Source: Aurantiochytrium sp. KH105 | Taxonomy: Eukaryota > Sar > Bigyra > Thraustochytrida > Thraustochytriidae | Direction of reading: 5' to 3' | Assembly (NCBI GenBank): GCA_003116975.1 | Contig: BGKB01000100.1 | Location: forward strand, 1 to 64,000 | Length of the DNA stretch: 64,000 nucleotides | In this document: positions 10,675 to 19,713 of the stretch, piece by piece | Layout of the letters: each line of letters begins with the position of its first letter | How positions within the stretch are numbered: position 1 is the stretch's first letter | Made by a program: the position numbers and the translations under genes | The notes under the pieces: model-generated | What the model was told of the DNA's origin: nothing | What the model saw: only the letters and a program-made list of their open reading frames with translations | Database searches by the model: none

Positions 10675-11358
10675 TCTGACCATATGCACTGTCAATGGAC
10701 GAGATAAGCAAGCAATTGCCAAGCAAGGCCCCAACCGAACCCTTCCCTTCCACCCCCCGGACATGCAACTCCTGCTAGCCGAAGCGAAAGCGTATGCACG
10801 TGGAGGCCACGATAATATTGCCGAGAGGAAATGGCCTGTACATGAATGGCCCGCATGGCAAGTTTCTTCTTTTTATAATTAGACCAAAAATGATGATGAT
10901 TTGACTTTTCATCGATTCTTTTGTGTTTGTTACTACATCTTGCGTCGCTATGGCGAGCCAAAGCGAAAGGGTATGTCGTACATGAATGGCCCGCATGGCA
11001 GATTTCTTCGATTTGACCATGCTTTGACTGCCAAGAGGAGACGATCTGTGCATGAATGGCCCGCATGGCAAGGTTAGACCAAAAATGATGATGACTTGAC
11101 CTTTCATTGATCGGTTTGTGTTTGCTGCTACATCTTGCCTTGCCATGACCCATGACCCCCTCAAAAAAAATTTGGAAAAAAAGCAAAAGAGAGGCTCATT
11201 CGCGTAGCGCGCCGTGTATCGGTTGTGATCGAGAACGGTCATCTCAAGTGCAGCAATATAGCAGACACACTATAAGAAACGATGTCAGAAACAAAGATAA
11301 AGTGTCAGCTATTCTCGTACTTTTTATAATCAATCTCGTATGTGTTAGAATACGACCT
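10675..11358. other. Intergenic between convergent bZIP and zinc-finger genes
   Basis: This is the shared 3' flank of the two genes. It is filled mostly by a degenerate tandem repeat (separate entry) and ends in an AT-richer 250 bases next to the zinc-finger stop codon, with TTTTTATAATCAATC-like sequence that may hold polyadenylation signals. Confidence 0.6.
10785..11150. repeat. Degenerate tandem repeats with an exact 20-mer in three copies
   Basis: CATGAATGGCCCGCATGGCA occurs exactly at 10841-10860, 10981-11000 and 11051-11070. A second block, beginning AGACCAAAAATGATGATGA and ending CTACATCTTGC, appears at about 10882-10952 and again at about 11075-11145 with few differences. A third piece, CCAAAGCGAAAGGGTATG or a close copy, precedes the first and second 20-mers. 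The arrangement suggests a roughly 140-200-bp unit with internal deletion. Confidence 0.9.
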
Positions 11359-12672
11359 TCATGCGTCGTAGCGCCAGGACTCGCGCTTGGCCTCGAGAAC
11401 TTCCTTGTGAACACGACCCTCAATATGCTCCTTGAGCTGCGCCGCGCTCGTGTACTGTTTCCGGCAAACGTGGCAATAGGAAGCCTTTCGTTCCTTTTCG
11501 ACGGCAATGGCGTGTTCCTCCGTCTTGCGGTGGGCAAAGAGTTCTTCTGGACTTTCGAATTGCGTCTGGCATGCGCGACAAAAGCACGGTCGTTTGGCGG
11601 CAGGCGCATAGGCGGCACCGGCAGCAAGGACAACGTTTTGCCGATGTAAAAGCGAACGTGCGTGCATCTTCCACGCTGATTTGAACTGTGTGCGAAAAGA
11701 ACATGCGTCGCAAGAGTACTCTCTGCGTCCCTGCGCTGGTTGGCCAGCCGTTGCGTGGGATTCTTCTGTTTGTGACTCGGGGGCAGTCGCCTCGTTACGG
11801 GGTGTAGGGTCTGGGAACGAAGTTCGCGCCCGCTTTGCAGCCTGGGATGCTGCCTTTGCAGCGTCTGCATCTTTCTTGCTCTTACTCGAAGTCGAGGCGG
11901 TCTTGCCAAAGCCCACGAATCTGCTGATACCAGGCGCTGGAAGCATATGCGCCGGCAATTTGGGGATTCTCTCGAGATCCTCATCGTCGTCTTCAGAATC
12001 ATCCGAATCCGAATCAGCTTGTGCAGCCTCCTTGGTCTTGGTCTTGGACTTCTCTAGATCTCCATCGCTGTCGCTGTCACTATTGCCGTCGCTTTCGTCA
12101 TCATCGTCATCGTCGTCGTCGTCGCTGAGCTCCGCTTCTAACGCCTTGATCTTAGCGTCAAGATCGTCGAGATCAAGTTCATCTTTCGCCAACTTGGTGG
12201 TCTTGTTTTTGGTCGAAGATGAAGGCTCGACATCGACTTCAGATGACGCAGACGACTTCGAAGACAACGAAGAGGAATCGGAGTCAGCAGACGAGGAAGA
12301 CTGCGACCTCTTACGTTTCCCTGTTTTGGGTCCTGCCTTTACTTTCGCTGCTGACTTTGTTTTTGCGATTTTCTTCGACGATGAAGACGGAGACGAGCTA
12401 GACGACGAGGAAGCAGAAGATGAAGACGAAGATGTCGACGCGGTCGACAAAGCTCGTTTTCTGCGTTTCGCATGCAGCGCCTTTTCCTTTGATGGGCCCT
12501 CCGCCTGCTGCTTCTTCTGCGTCGTCGTTGTCCCAGAACGCGTCTGCGCCTCCACCTCGTGCTCTGTCGCCTTTTTGTCCTTCTTTTTGTCTTTCTTCTT
12601 GCTCTTCATCTTCTTCCTCATCTTCTCGCCACCCTCGCTCTGCGACGCTCTCCTCCTCGACTCCGCCGCCAT
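11359..12672 (-). CDS. Three-finger C2H2 protein with long charged N-terminal region
   Basis: A 437-residue protein starting at the ATG at 12672. The N-terminal two thirds are Lys/Ser/Asp-rich, with runs of KKDKK, poly-Ser and a poly-Asp block, so it is probably disordered and nuclear. Three zinc fingers lie in the last 120 residues: CDACSFRTQFKSAWKMHARS, CRACQTQFESPEELFAHRKT and CHVCRKQYTSAAQLKEHIEG, each followed by a second His. The first finger and the H-x5-H-like spacing in the others recall RNA- or dsRNA-binding U1/JAZ-type fingers more than promoter-binding arrays, but this is uncertain. It is convergent with the bZIP gene. Its promoter side is the GC-rich gap before the first histidine kinase. 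Confidence 0.85.
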   Translation of the reverse strand: MAAESRRRASQSEGGEKMRKKMKSKKKDKKKDKKATEHEVEAQTRSGTTTTQKKQQAEGPSKEKALHAKRRKRALSTASTSSSSSSASSSSSSSPSSSSKKIAKTKSAAKVKAGPKTGKRKRSQSSSSADSDSSSLSSKSSASSEVDVEPSSSTKNKTTKLAKDELDLDDLDAKIKALEAELSDDDDDDDDDESDGNSDSDSDGDLEKSKTKTKEAAQADSDSDDSEDDDEDLERIPKLPAHMLPAPGISRFVGFGKTASTSSKSKKDADAAKAASQAAKRARTSFPDPTPRNEATAPESQTEESHATAGQPAQGRREYSCDACSFRTQFKSAWKMHARSLLHRQNVVLAAGAAYAPAAKRPCFCRACQTQFESPEELFAHRKTEEHAIAVEKERKASYCHVCRKQYTSAAQLKEHIEGRVHKEVLEAKRESWRYDA

Positions 12673-13817
12673 CGCGCTCCTCTCGCGGCGCGACTTCTTC
12701 TCCTTCCCGTCTGCCGCCCGCCCTCGCCGCCCTGGCCTCCACTCGTGTAGAGACGCCACTTTACGGGGACCCCTGTGTGCGCCCCACCCCAGCGCACACC
12801 TTTAAGGCTGCGCACCCCCTGCATTCGCGGGCATCTTTGCGGCCAATCTGCGTCAAACCACCCCGCATCGCGGTCGTAGTAACTAGCTTTCTCCACTACC
12901 GCGGACGAGCACGCAGAGGCCCTGTTTGAGGTTGTCTCAAGAAAGCAACGATCGGCAGTGAAAGAGGGAGAGGGCGAGTCTTGACAGTGCTTGTTATTCA
13001 GTGAGTTAAAGCCATGCCCTGGCTGGCTTTCGCGGGAGTTCGCCGCAGCCGCTGCCGGCAGCGGCCACTGCCAGCCGCCACCGGCCGTTCAGAGGCTCTC
13101 GCGCCGGCGACGCGTCGCGAGGCGTTCCGGGCCACCCAGACCTGCAGCAACGGCGGCATCGCGGGCCTCCTTACGAGCCAGCGGCGCGCCGGAAGAGCGA
13201 GCGCGAAAGCCTTCCGCGCTCTTTGGCCTCCCGCGGCGCCGGCGCCTGGCACTTGGCTGCAGCTTTCCCGCCGCGCTCACTGTGGGCCCCGTTTGCTTCC
13301 CCCGCCCTCACAACGCGAAGCTATGCCCCGCGCTGCGGGCCCGCCGCCCCTCTCTCTGCACCCATCCCCCGCCTCCCCGCCGCCACCGCATGCCGCCCAC
13401 GTGGGGGGTCACTGTGTGCCGGGCGGCTCCCACAGCTCCCTGCCAGCTTTGCCGACCAGCTTCGCCGGACAGCTACGCGCCCTCCGGCTTTCTGCCCTGC
13501 TTCCGCGCAGCTTCTCCGCCGCCTGCCGCGCCTTGCTGCCAGCTTCGCGCTGCTCCGCCCTGCTTCCCCCGCCTCGCCTGCCGCTACTGCAGACATGCGC
13601 GCGGCGCGGCTCGGGGTGCCGTGCCGTGCCAGGCCTGGCGCACCAGCTTCTCCTGCCTCCCTCCGAAGCGGTGGCTGACTCTTCCCGTGGCTGGCCGCCT
13701 GCCTGCCTGCAGACGGCCGACCCGTGGACTTTCGAGTTGTTGATTGGTGTTATTCTTTTATTCCAGCGATTACTGCCACCGGCCCTCGGGCAGGAAAAGC
13801 AGGCAGACACACCTCAG

Positions 13818-13848
<31 letters not shown>

Positions 13849-14176
13849 GCGGGCACTCGCCCTTGGGGCGGCGCAAGTCGGGAATGGCCGCGCTCGAAGT
13901 CGGGAATGGCGCCGTCGCAAGTCGGAATCCGCGCCTGCTTCTTCGGGGCCGCGGCCCGAGACAGACAGAGACAGAGACAGACCGCCAAAGCAGAGAAGCT
14001 GCTGCTGCGCGGCGCAGCGCAGCGTGCGCGCGGCCTCTCGCCGCCCGCCGCCCGACCACGAGCGCGAGCGCGAGCGCGATCGCGAGCGCGGAGGCCTTCT
14101 CGACGCTTGCGCGATAGCTCGCTCGGGGGCTTGGTGGCTTGCGGCCGCTGGCTGGAGCGCGAGCACGTCGCTCAGA
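12673..14176. other. GC-rich intergenic region upstream of first histidine kinase
   Basis: Divergent 1.5-kb gap. Its open frames are Arg/Ala/Pro/Cys-rich and overlap on several frames, so I see no gene. It contains a CAAG array at about 13820-13848 and repeated GCTTCCGCGCAGCTTC-like pyrimidine-rich segments around 13440-13600. The histidine-kinase frame is open upstream to about 13724, but only from a GTG, and the upstream translation is low-complexity. Confidence 0.5.
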
Positions 14177-16708
14177 ATGGAGACACCCGCAACCCTGGAC
14201 GCCGCTACCGCCGCCGACCTGGACGCGAACGTGGACACGGCCAGCGACCGCGTCGAGACGCTCGCGCACGAGACGCGGAGGCTGCCGGAGGTGGCAGACG
14301 AGATGGAGAGGGACAAGGCGGCGGCGCCGGAGGCGGCCGAGGATCTGCCCGAACTGCCTGTGACAGCCGAGACCGTGCGTCAGCTGCAGGAGCAGAACCG
14401 CGCGCTCGTTGCCGAGGCCAAACGACTCCGAGCGCACCGCAACGCCATGGCCACGGCGCTGAACGGCGCGAGAGTACCCATTTGCAGACACAAGGGCGAC
14501 AAGCGTAAAACTCTCGAATGGGGCAACAATGTGTTCTGGGAAAAGGTGAACAAGCGCAACCTCACCGAAAAGGTTAAAATCGGCGCCTCGCTCGTTGATG
14601 CCGGATGGCCCGTCATTGGCGGCAAGGGTTCCTTCAACTGGTACGAGATTGGACCCGACGGGGGCGACGTCAAACTTGGGTCTCTCATGGAAGACGAAGA
14701 TTACTTTGACGAGGTGGACACGAGCAGTCTCGATGCACAAACGGGCGTTCGCGACGAGGCTGATTCCCAAACGGGCGAGCCAGAGACCAACGAAGATACC
14801 ACGCATACGCAAACCGCTTCCGGGAAATCGGCGCAGACATTCGCCGTCGGTTTCTGGACGCCATCACTCGAGACGACGGGAAGTCTTACCCGGGCGGCGC
14901 TTCTGGACCTCCTGGCAGGCTCGACGTTGCCCGCTGTTGTGGCCTACTTGGACCGCGATGGTATCTACCGTTTTGCGAATTCGTCCTACTTGGAGTTTGT
15001 GCAGCAGCCACGCGTTCTTGGCTTGCATTATAAGGACGTCCTACCCGGTGCCGTTGTCAAGATCATTGAGCCACGGCTCACACGCGCACTTGCGGGGGAA
15101 GCACTCTCCCATCAGTCGACCGTCCCACGCCCCGATGGAAAGTGCGACGAGAACGGCGAGGTCATATACCAAAACTACGAAGTGCGCACTGTGCCAGATT
15201 TTCGAAATGGCGGCGTGCAGGGCTGTCTTATTGTTGCTCTCGACGTGACGGAGCGCGCCAAGCAGGAAAAGGCATTGTTGAAGGCCAAACACGAAGCCGA
15301 GGCTGCGAGCAAGGCCAAGTCCGAGTTCCTTTCTGTCATCACGCACGAGATTCGGACACCGCTGGTTGCCGTTCTTGGCTTCGCGGAGCTCTTGGAGAAG
15401 ACGACGCTCGCCAAAGCGCAGCGCGACATGCTCAAACAGATTGAGAGTTCGGGCGAGCTTCTTTTGCAGCTTCTCAACGACATTCTCGACATGGCAAAGA
15501 TCGAGGCAGGCAAACTCGAGCTTGAGCAGGGCGAGGTCAAGCTCTTTACGCTTTTGAAAACAGTGCACGATATCACGAGCGGGCCGGCGCAGCGCAAACA
15601 ACTCGAGTGGAATCTCGAGATTGGCGACTGCGTCCCTGCTGAGCTGATCGGAGACCAGGCGCGCTTCTCGCAGATCCTGCTCAACCTGTTGGGGAATGCA
15701 GTCAAGTTTACCCCTCGCGGTGGGCGCGTTACGCTTCGGGCTGCTGGCATCGCGCAAACTGCAGCGTTGCCCTTCAGTGATCTCCGTTCGCCCTCGAGCT
15801 CACGGAGCAACAGCACCTGCAGCATGAATTCGGGTGTTCGCGACATTAGTGTGAATCGAGCAAAGCGGCATCGCGCGAGCTCGACAGCGGGTGCCATCGA
15901 CACACTTGTGCTTGAAGTGCAGGACTCTGGAATCGGCATTGCCCAAGAAAAGCTGGACACTGTCTTTGAGGCCTTTACACAGGCCGAATCGAGCACAACA
16001 CGAAAATACGGTGGCACAGGTCTTGGTCTACAGCTTTGTAAGCGCCTCGCTGCCCTTCTCGGGGGTGATCTATCCGTGCACTCGGAGCTGAATGTCGGTA
16101 GCGTCTTTCGCGTGACGGTACCCATTCGCGTGGAGCGCGATACCGAGTTTTTGCCCTCGGGACTTGTCACTCAAGAGTACCTTACCCAGGGCGCGGCTTC
16201 GGAAACCATGAACGAGCAGTTTGGCGCCCTGCTCGACCAGTCTGATGCGGCGAGCGCGGCGCCTACGCCCATGGACTTGAACGTGTTGCTTGTGGAAGAT
16301 ACGCCGGTGAATCAGGTGATCATGCGACGTTTTCTCGAAGCAGCGGCGGTTGTGGTTGACACGGCCGATCACGGCGAGGAAGCCTTGCATAAATTCAAGG
16401 CAACGTGCGAGGGCGTGGGCCGACCTTACGACCTCATTTTCATGGACATTCAAATGCCCGTCATGGACGGTTTCGACGCGACGCGAAACATTCGCAAGAT
16501 CGAGCAAGAGGCAGGCCTGGACCCCGTGCCTATTGTGGCCCTCACCGCGTTTGCGGTAAAGTCGGACCTGCAGCGCTGCCTTGAGGCTGGATGCGACAGA
16601 TTTCTCATCAAGCCTGTGAAGCGAAAGGATTTGCTGTCCGCCATTTCCCAATACTCTCAGGGCCCGGGAATGGGGACACTTTCGTTATCCTCTTCGGGTG
16701 CTTCTTGA
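14177..16708 (+). CDS. Hybrid histidine kinase (PAS - HisKA - HATPase - receiver), paralogue 1
   Basis: An 843-residue product from the ATG at 14177. The N-terminus (to about 85) is a charged, coiled-coil-like segment. A region with NNVFWEKVNKRNL precedes an acidic linker. A PAS domain follows (about 240-370, VVAYLDRDGIYRFANSSYLE). The dimerisation/phosphoacceptor domain has THEIRTPL with phosphoacceptor His390. The ATPase domain has the N box in LLNLLGNAVKFT, then a Ser-rich insert of about 45 residues, then DSGIGI, and the G2 box GGTGLGL. The receiver domain has VLLVEDTPVNQ, phosphoacceptor Asp757 in MDIQMPVMDG and the Lys in LIKPVK. All residues needed for phosphorelay are present. No transmembrane segment is seen, so it is probably a cytosolic sensor. 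The output phosphotransfer protein is not in this window. It shares architecture and many receiver residues with the gene at 19714. Confidence 0.93.
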   Translation: METPATLDAATAADLDANVDTASDRVETLAHETRRLPEVADEMERDKAAAPEAAEDLPELPVTAETVRQLQEQNRALVAEAKRLRAHRNAMATALNGARVPICRHKGDKRKTLEWGNNVFWEKVNKRNLTEKVKIGASLVDAGWPVIGGKGSFNWYEIGPDGGDVKLGSLMEDEDYFDEVDTSSLDAQTGVRDEADSQTGEPETNEDTTHTQTASGKSAQTFAVGFWTPSLETTGSLTRAALLDLLAGSTLPAVVAYLDRDGIYRFANSSYLEFVQQPRVLGLHYKDVLPGAVVKIIEPRLTRALAGEALSHQSTVPRPDGKCDENGEVIYQNYEVRTVPDFRNGGVQGCLIVALDVTERAKQEKALLKAKHEAEAASKAKSEFLSVITHEIRTPLVAVLGFAELLEKTTLAKAQRDMLKQIESSGELLLQLLNDILDMAKIEAGKLELEQGEVKLFTLLKTVHDITSGPAQRKQLEWNLEIGDCVPAELIGDQARFSQILLNLLGNAVKFTPRGGRVTLRAAGIAQTAALPFSDLRSPSSSRSNSTCSMNSGVRDISVNRAKRHRASSTAGAIDTLVLEVQDSGIGIAQEKLDTVFEAFTQAESSTTRKYGGTGLGLQLCKRLAALLGGDLSVHSELNVGSVFRVTVPIRVERDTEFLPSGLVTQEYLTQGAASETMNEQFGALLDQSDAASAAPTPMDLNVLLVEDTPVNQVIMRRFLEAAAVVVDTADHGEEALHKFKATCEGVGRPYDLIFMDIQMPVMDGFDATRNIRKIEQEAGLDPVPIVALTAFAVKSDLQRCLEAGCDRFLIKPVKRKDLLSAISQYSQGPGMGTLSLSSSGAS

Positions 16709-18610
16709 TCGGCATAAGCCGGCTCCGTCAACCTTGTGCTGCGGCTAGCGCGGTTGCTCTGCATGTCCCGAATGGCCGGCCACATGGCTGCTTGCCTAGC
16801 TCTTTGCTTAGCTGGTCCTTGCACGTGCAGGGCAGGTTGTGAGACGGGTGAGAACTCGCGCACGCTCATTTTGCCCCCTTTTCCCACAGGGACTGAACGG
16901 CTGGATCACTCCAGGCTCATATACGTACGTATGAGAGGATGCAGCGCCCATCGCTGCACTTACTTCATCGATGTATTACCCGTATTGATTGGGTCGGGCA
17001 ATTCGGACGAGGATGAATTGTCGGGGTTATTCATGTCCTTTACTGGCCCGCATCCGACGTACGTTTGGCGGGCAAGCAACCCGGCGGCATTTGTTCATCG
17101 TCGCAAAGGTGCACGCAAAACACGTTTGTCCCCGACGACCACTTTGTCTGCCTGGGATTTTTTTTTCCTTTTTCTTACTTCTTCTCCCTGAATTTTGTTT
17201 TCCCACGACTCAGGGTGATTGCTCACCACCCCATCCATCCATGTTTGCTCGCCTCGCTTCGTGGCGCGCCTTTTCGTAGACCACCACTCGGTTGCTGGGA
17301 CGAGTTCCCAGCGACGTTTGATGCTTCTTCTTCTTCTTCATTTTTAATAACCTCTTTGTGTACGAATACATATATTTTCCTTTCTCTCACCTTTTCTGCT
17401 CACGCGAGACGAGAGAAGGGTCATCGCTCAAGTCCCCATCGTGTCCGGCGGGGACCAGTCTCGACGCGTGCGCACGCAGGCCTGTATTCCCTATTTTACT
17501 TTGGCCCGGGCTCGCATTCGATCACGAGCTCGCTCGCTCCCTACGCGGTCGGGTCGGTGCGGACGGCGGGTCTTCTCACCGCGCGCCAAGCGCGTGCGCG
17601 CGCTCGTTCGGGACGCTCGCCCGCGCCCCGCCGGGCCTCGCTCTCAGAAGCTGCGCAAAGGGAGAAAAGAAAGTCTCTTTGCCCGACAGTGAGGCTGCGG
17701 CGAAAGACACTCTCTCTCGCTTGGCTTCGAGAGAGACCCACCCGCCCCAAGCCCGCCCCGCCTGCGACTTGAAGCCGCGCGCTGCGGTTCGACGCGACGC
17801 GACGCGCTGCGCTGCGCTGCGATGCGCTGCGCTGCGATGCGATGCGAGACCTCGGTGGCGGCAGATGCGGCTCGGCGCGGCGCGAACGAAGCCCGCGCGA
17901 ACTGCGCAGAACTGTGGCGCCTTGGCACGCAAGGTGTTGCGAGCATGCGAGGCTTCCCGAGACCCTCGCTTTTCATCCCTCCGCGCCCGCGCCAACACGC
18001 CGCGCCGCGGCCACGCTACGCTACGCGAGGGCGTGGGCCTCGGGCAGGTCGCGCCGCGCCGCCAGCCCGGCGCGCGGCAGCGTCTCCCCTCGCGCCCTGC
18101 CTGCGGTGGCGGGGGGCGTGGCGTGGCATGGCATGCGGGGCGGGATTTTGGGGGCTGAATCTTGAGACATCGTTTTGGCGCGCACGTGCCCTCGCAGACC
18201 GAGCCTGACGCTCTGTCTCCGGCTCTCGCGCGCGGGAGCGGCAGCGGCGGGCACGCGGCTGCGCCAGGCGGCCGCGCGGGGAGGCCCCTCGCCCGGCGCC
18301 TCGCGACCGCGGCCCTCGTCTCGCGTCGTGTGATGGCGGCTGGTTGATGTCATGTCGCTCAGGGCATCTCATCGTGTCTCATGTGATCAGCCTCAGTCAA
18401 CCAGTCTCCGTCGTCGCGCGGCGCCGCGGCACGAAAAATCGCGCGCGCGCGCCTCCGCCCGACCGCGAGCGCGCCGCGAAAAGGCGCCGCGGCAGGGCGC
18501 GTTCGCAGCGCCGGGCCGGGTCGGTCAGGGCTTCGAGCCGCGCGTTGCTCGCCACAGAGAAGAAGACGTGGGAAAAGAAGAAGAAGAAGAACAAGAAGAA
18601 GGAGAAGAGG

Positions 18611-18648
18611 CAGGGCAGGGCAGGGCAGGGCAGGGCAGGGCAGGGCAG
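18611..18648 (+). repeat. (CAGGG)n G-rich array, potential G-quadruplex
   Basis: Seven near-perfect copies of CAGGG in a row give more than four GGG runs separated by two bases on the plus strand. This is the classical pattern for a G-quadruplex. It lies in the spacer between the two kinase genes, about 1.1 kb before the second. Confidence 0.9.
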
Positions 18649-18766
18649 AGACGCAGAAAGCGCCCGAGGAAAGTAAATGAATAAAGGCGGGTTCTTTCTT
18701 CTGGCAGTGGCAGTGGCGGGCAGCCAAAGGACCGGGCAAGCCAGCGAAAGGAAAGGAAACTTGTCC

Positions 18767-18930
18767 AGGCGAAAACAGAAAGAACAGAAAAAGAAAAGAA
18801 AAAAAAGAAAAGAAAAAGAAACGAAAAGAAAAGAAAAAGAAACGAAAAGAAAAAGAAAAGACAAGAAAAGACAAGAAAAGAAAAGAAACAAACAAAAAGG
18901 AAGGAAAGAAAGAAAGGAACTCACAGTCAA
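18767..18930 (+). repeat. Purine (A/G) tract of about 160 bases
   Basis: The plus strand is almost entirely A and G, built from AAAAG and GAAAC-type units, with only scattered C residues. Mirror-symmetric stretches within it could form triplex (H-DNA). It lies directly downstream of the G-rich array. Confidence 0.9.
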
Positions 18931-19107
18931 CATTCACAAACCAAAATTCAAAGACCCCAAAAAATAAAAAATTGACCAGGCCAAGTTCAAACCAAACGCC
19001 AAACGCACCTTCCTTCCCTCCCGCGCACGTCGAGCGAGCCGCCGCGCGCCCTAATTCCGCGCGCCGCGCCCGCGCTCGCGCCCTCCCTCCACGCCTGCCC
19101 GCACGCC

Positions 19108-19139
<32 letters not shown>

Positions 19140-19713
19140 CGGCCGCGCGGCCGCGAGCGAGCGAGGGCCAAAGGCGCGAGGAAGAGCGGAGGCAGGCAGG
19201 CGGGCGTCCGGCCGGGTGGCCGTAGCGTTTCGGCTACGAGGCCGCTAGCACGCGCGGCTGCGGACGGGCGGAGTGGACGCCGCGCGAGGCAGCCTGGCGG
19301 CACACAGAGCAGACTGACAGCAGGCAGGCAGGCGACCCGCCGCCGCCGCCGCCGCGAGCCCGCCCGCGCGCCCTCTTTCCCTTTCTCTCTCTCCCTCTCT
19401 CGCTCTCTCGCTCCCGCCCTTTTGGGGGCCTCGGTCATCGTCGTGCGGCAGACGACGCGCCCCGCCCGGGAAGCCTGACCTGAGTTGACTTGCCATCCAT
19501 CCCTCCCTCCATCCGTCGGGCCTCGCCTCGCGCAGCCGAGCCTGAAGGCGCCTCGTGGCTGGAGCCCCTTGCTCCGCGCCTTCGCCGCCGGAGCCGTCAG
19601 CTAGCTGGTTCGCTAGCTAGCTGGCTGGCTGGCTGGAGCGCGCGAGAAGATAGATAGATCGACTCGCGTAGGCGAGCGAGGAGGGCCAAGACACCAATCA
19701 TCACCATATCATA

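Larger units (their letters stand above)
16709..19713. other. 3-kb simple-sequence-rich gap between the two histidine kinases
   Basis: No supported gene. The left 600 bases are of mixed composition. From about 17500 the DNA is extremely GC-rich, with GCGATGC/GCGCTGC runs (17800-17850). It is followed by a G-rich array, a 160-base purine tract, an ACGC/GCAC run (about 19111-19140) and CT-rich sequence before the second kinase. Long frames here translate only Arg/Ala, Lys/Arg or Phe/Leu runs. The last 250 bases must include the second kinase's promoter and leader, with CTAGCTAGCTGGCTGGCTGG just upstream. Confidence 0.55.

Noticed and set aside
13724-14176. 151-codon N-terminal extension of histidine kinase 1
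   Set aside because: It begins at GTG and translates CAAG and GC-rich repeats. The ATG at 14177 opens the conserved protein.
18359-19438. 359-codon minus-strand frame
   Set aside because: It translates the purine tract as Phe/Leu/Ser and the G-rich array as Cys/Pro. There is no conserved segment and the start is not supported.
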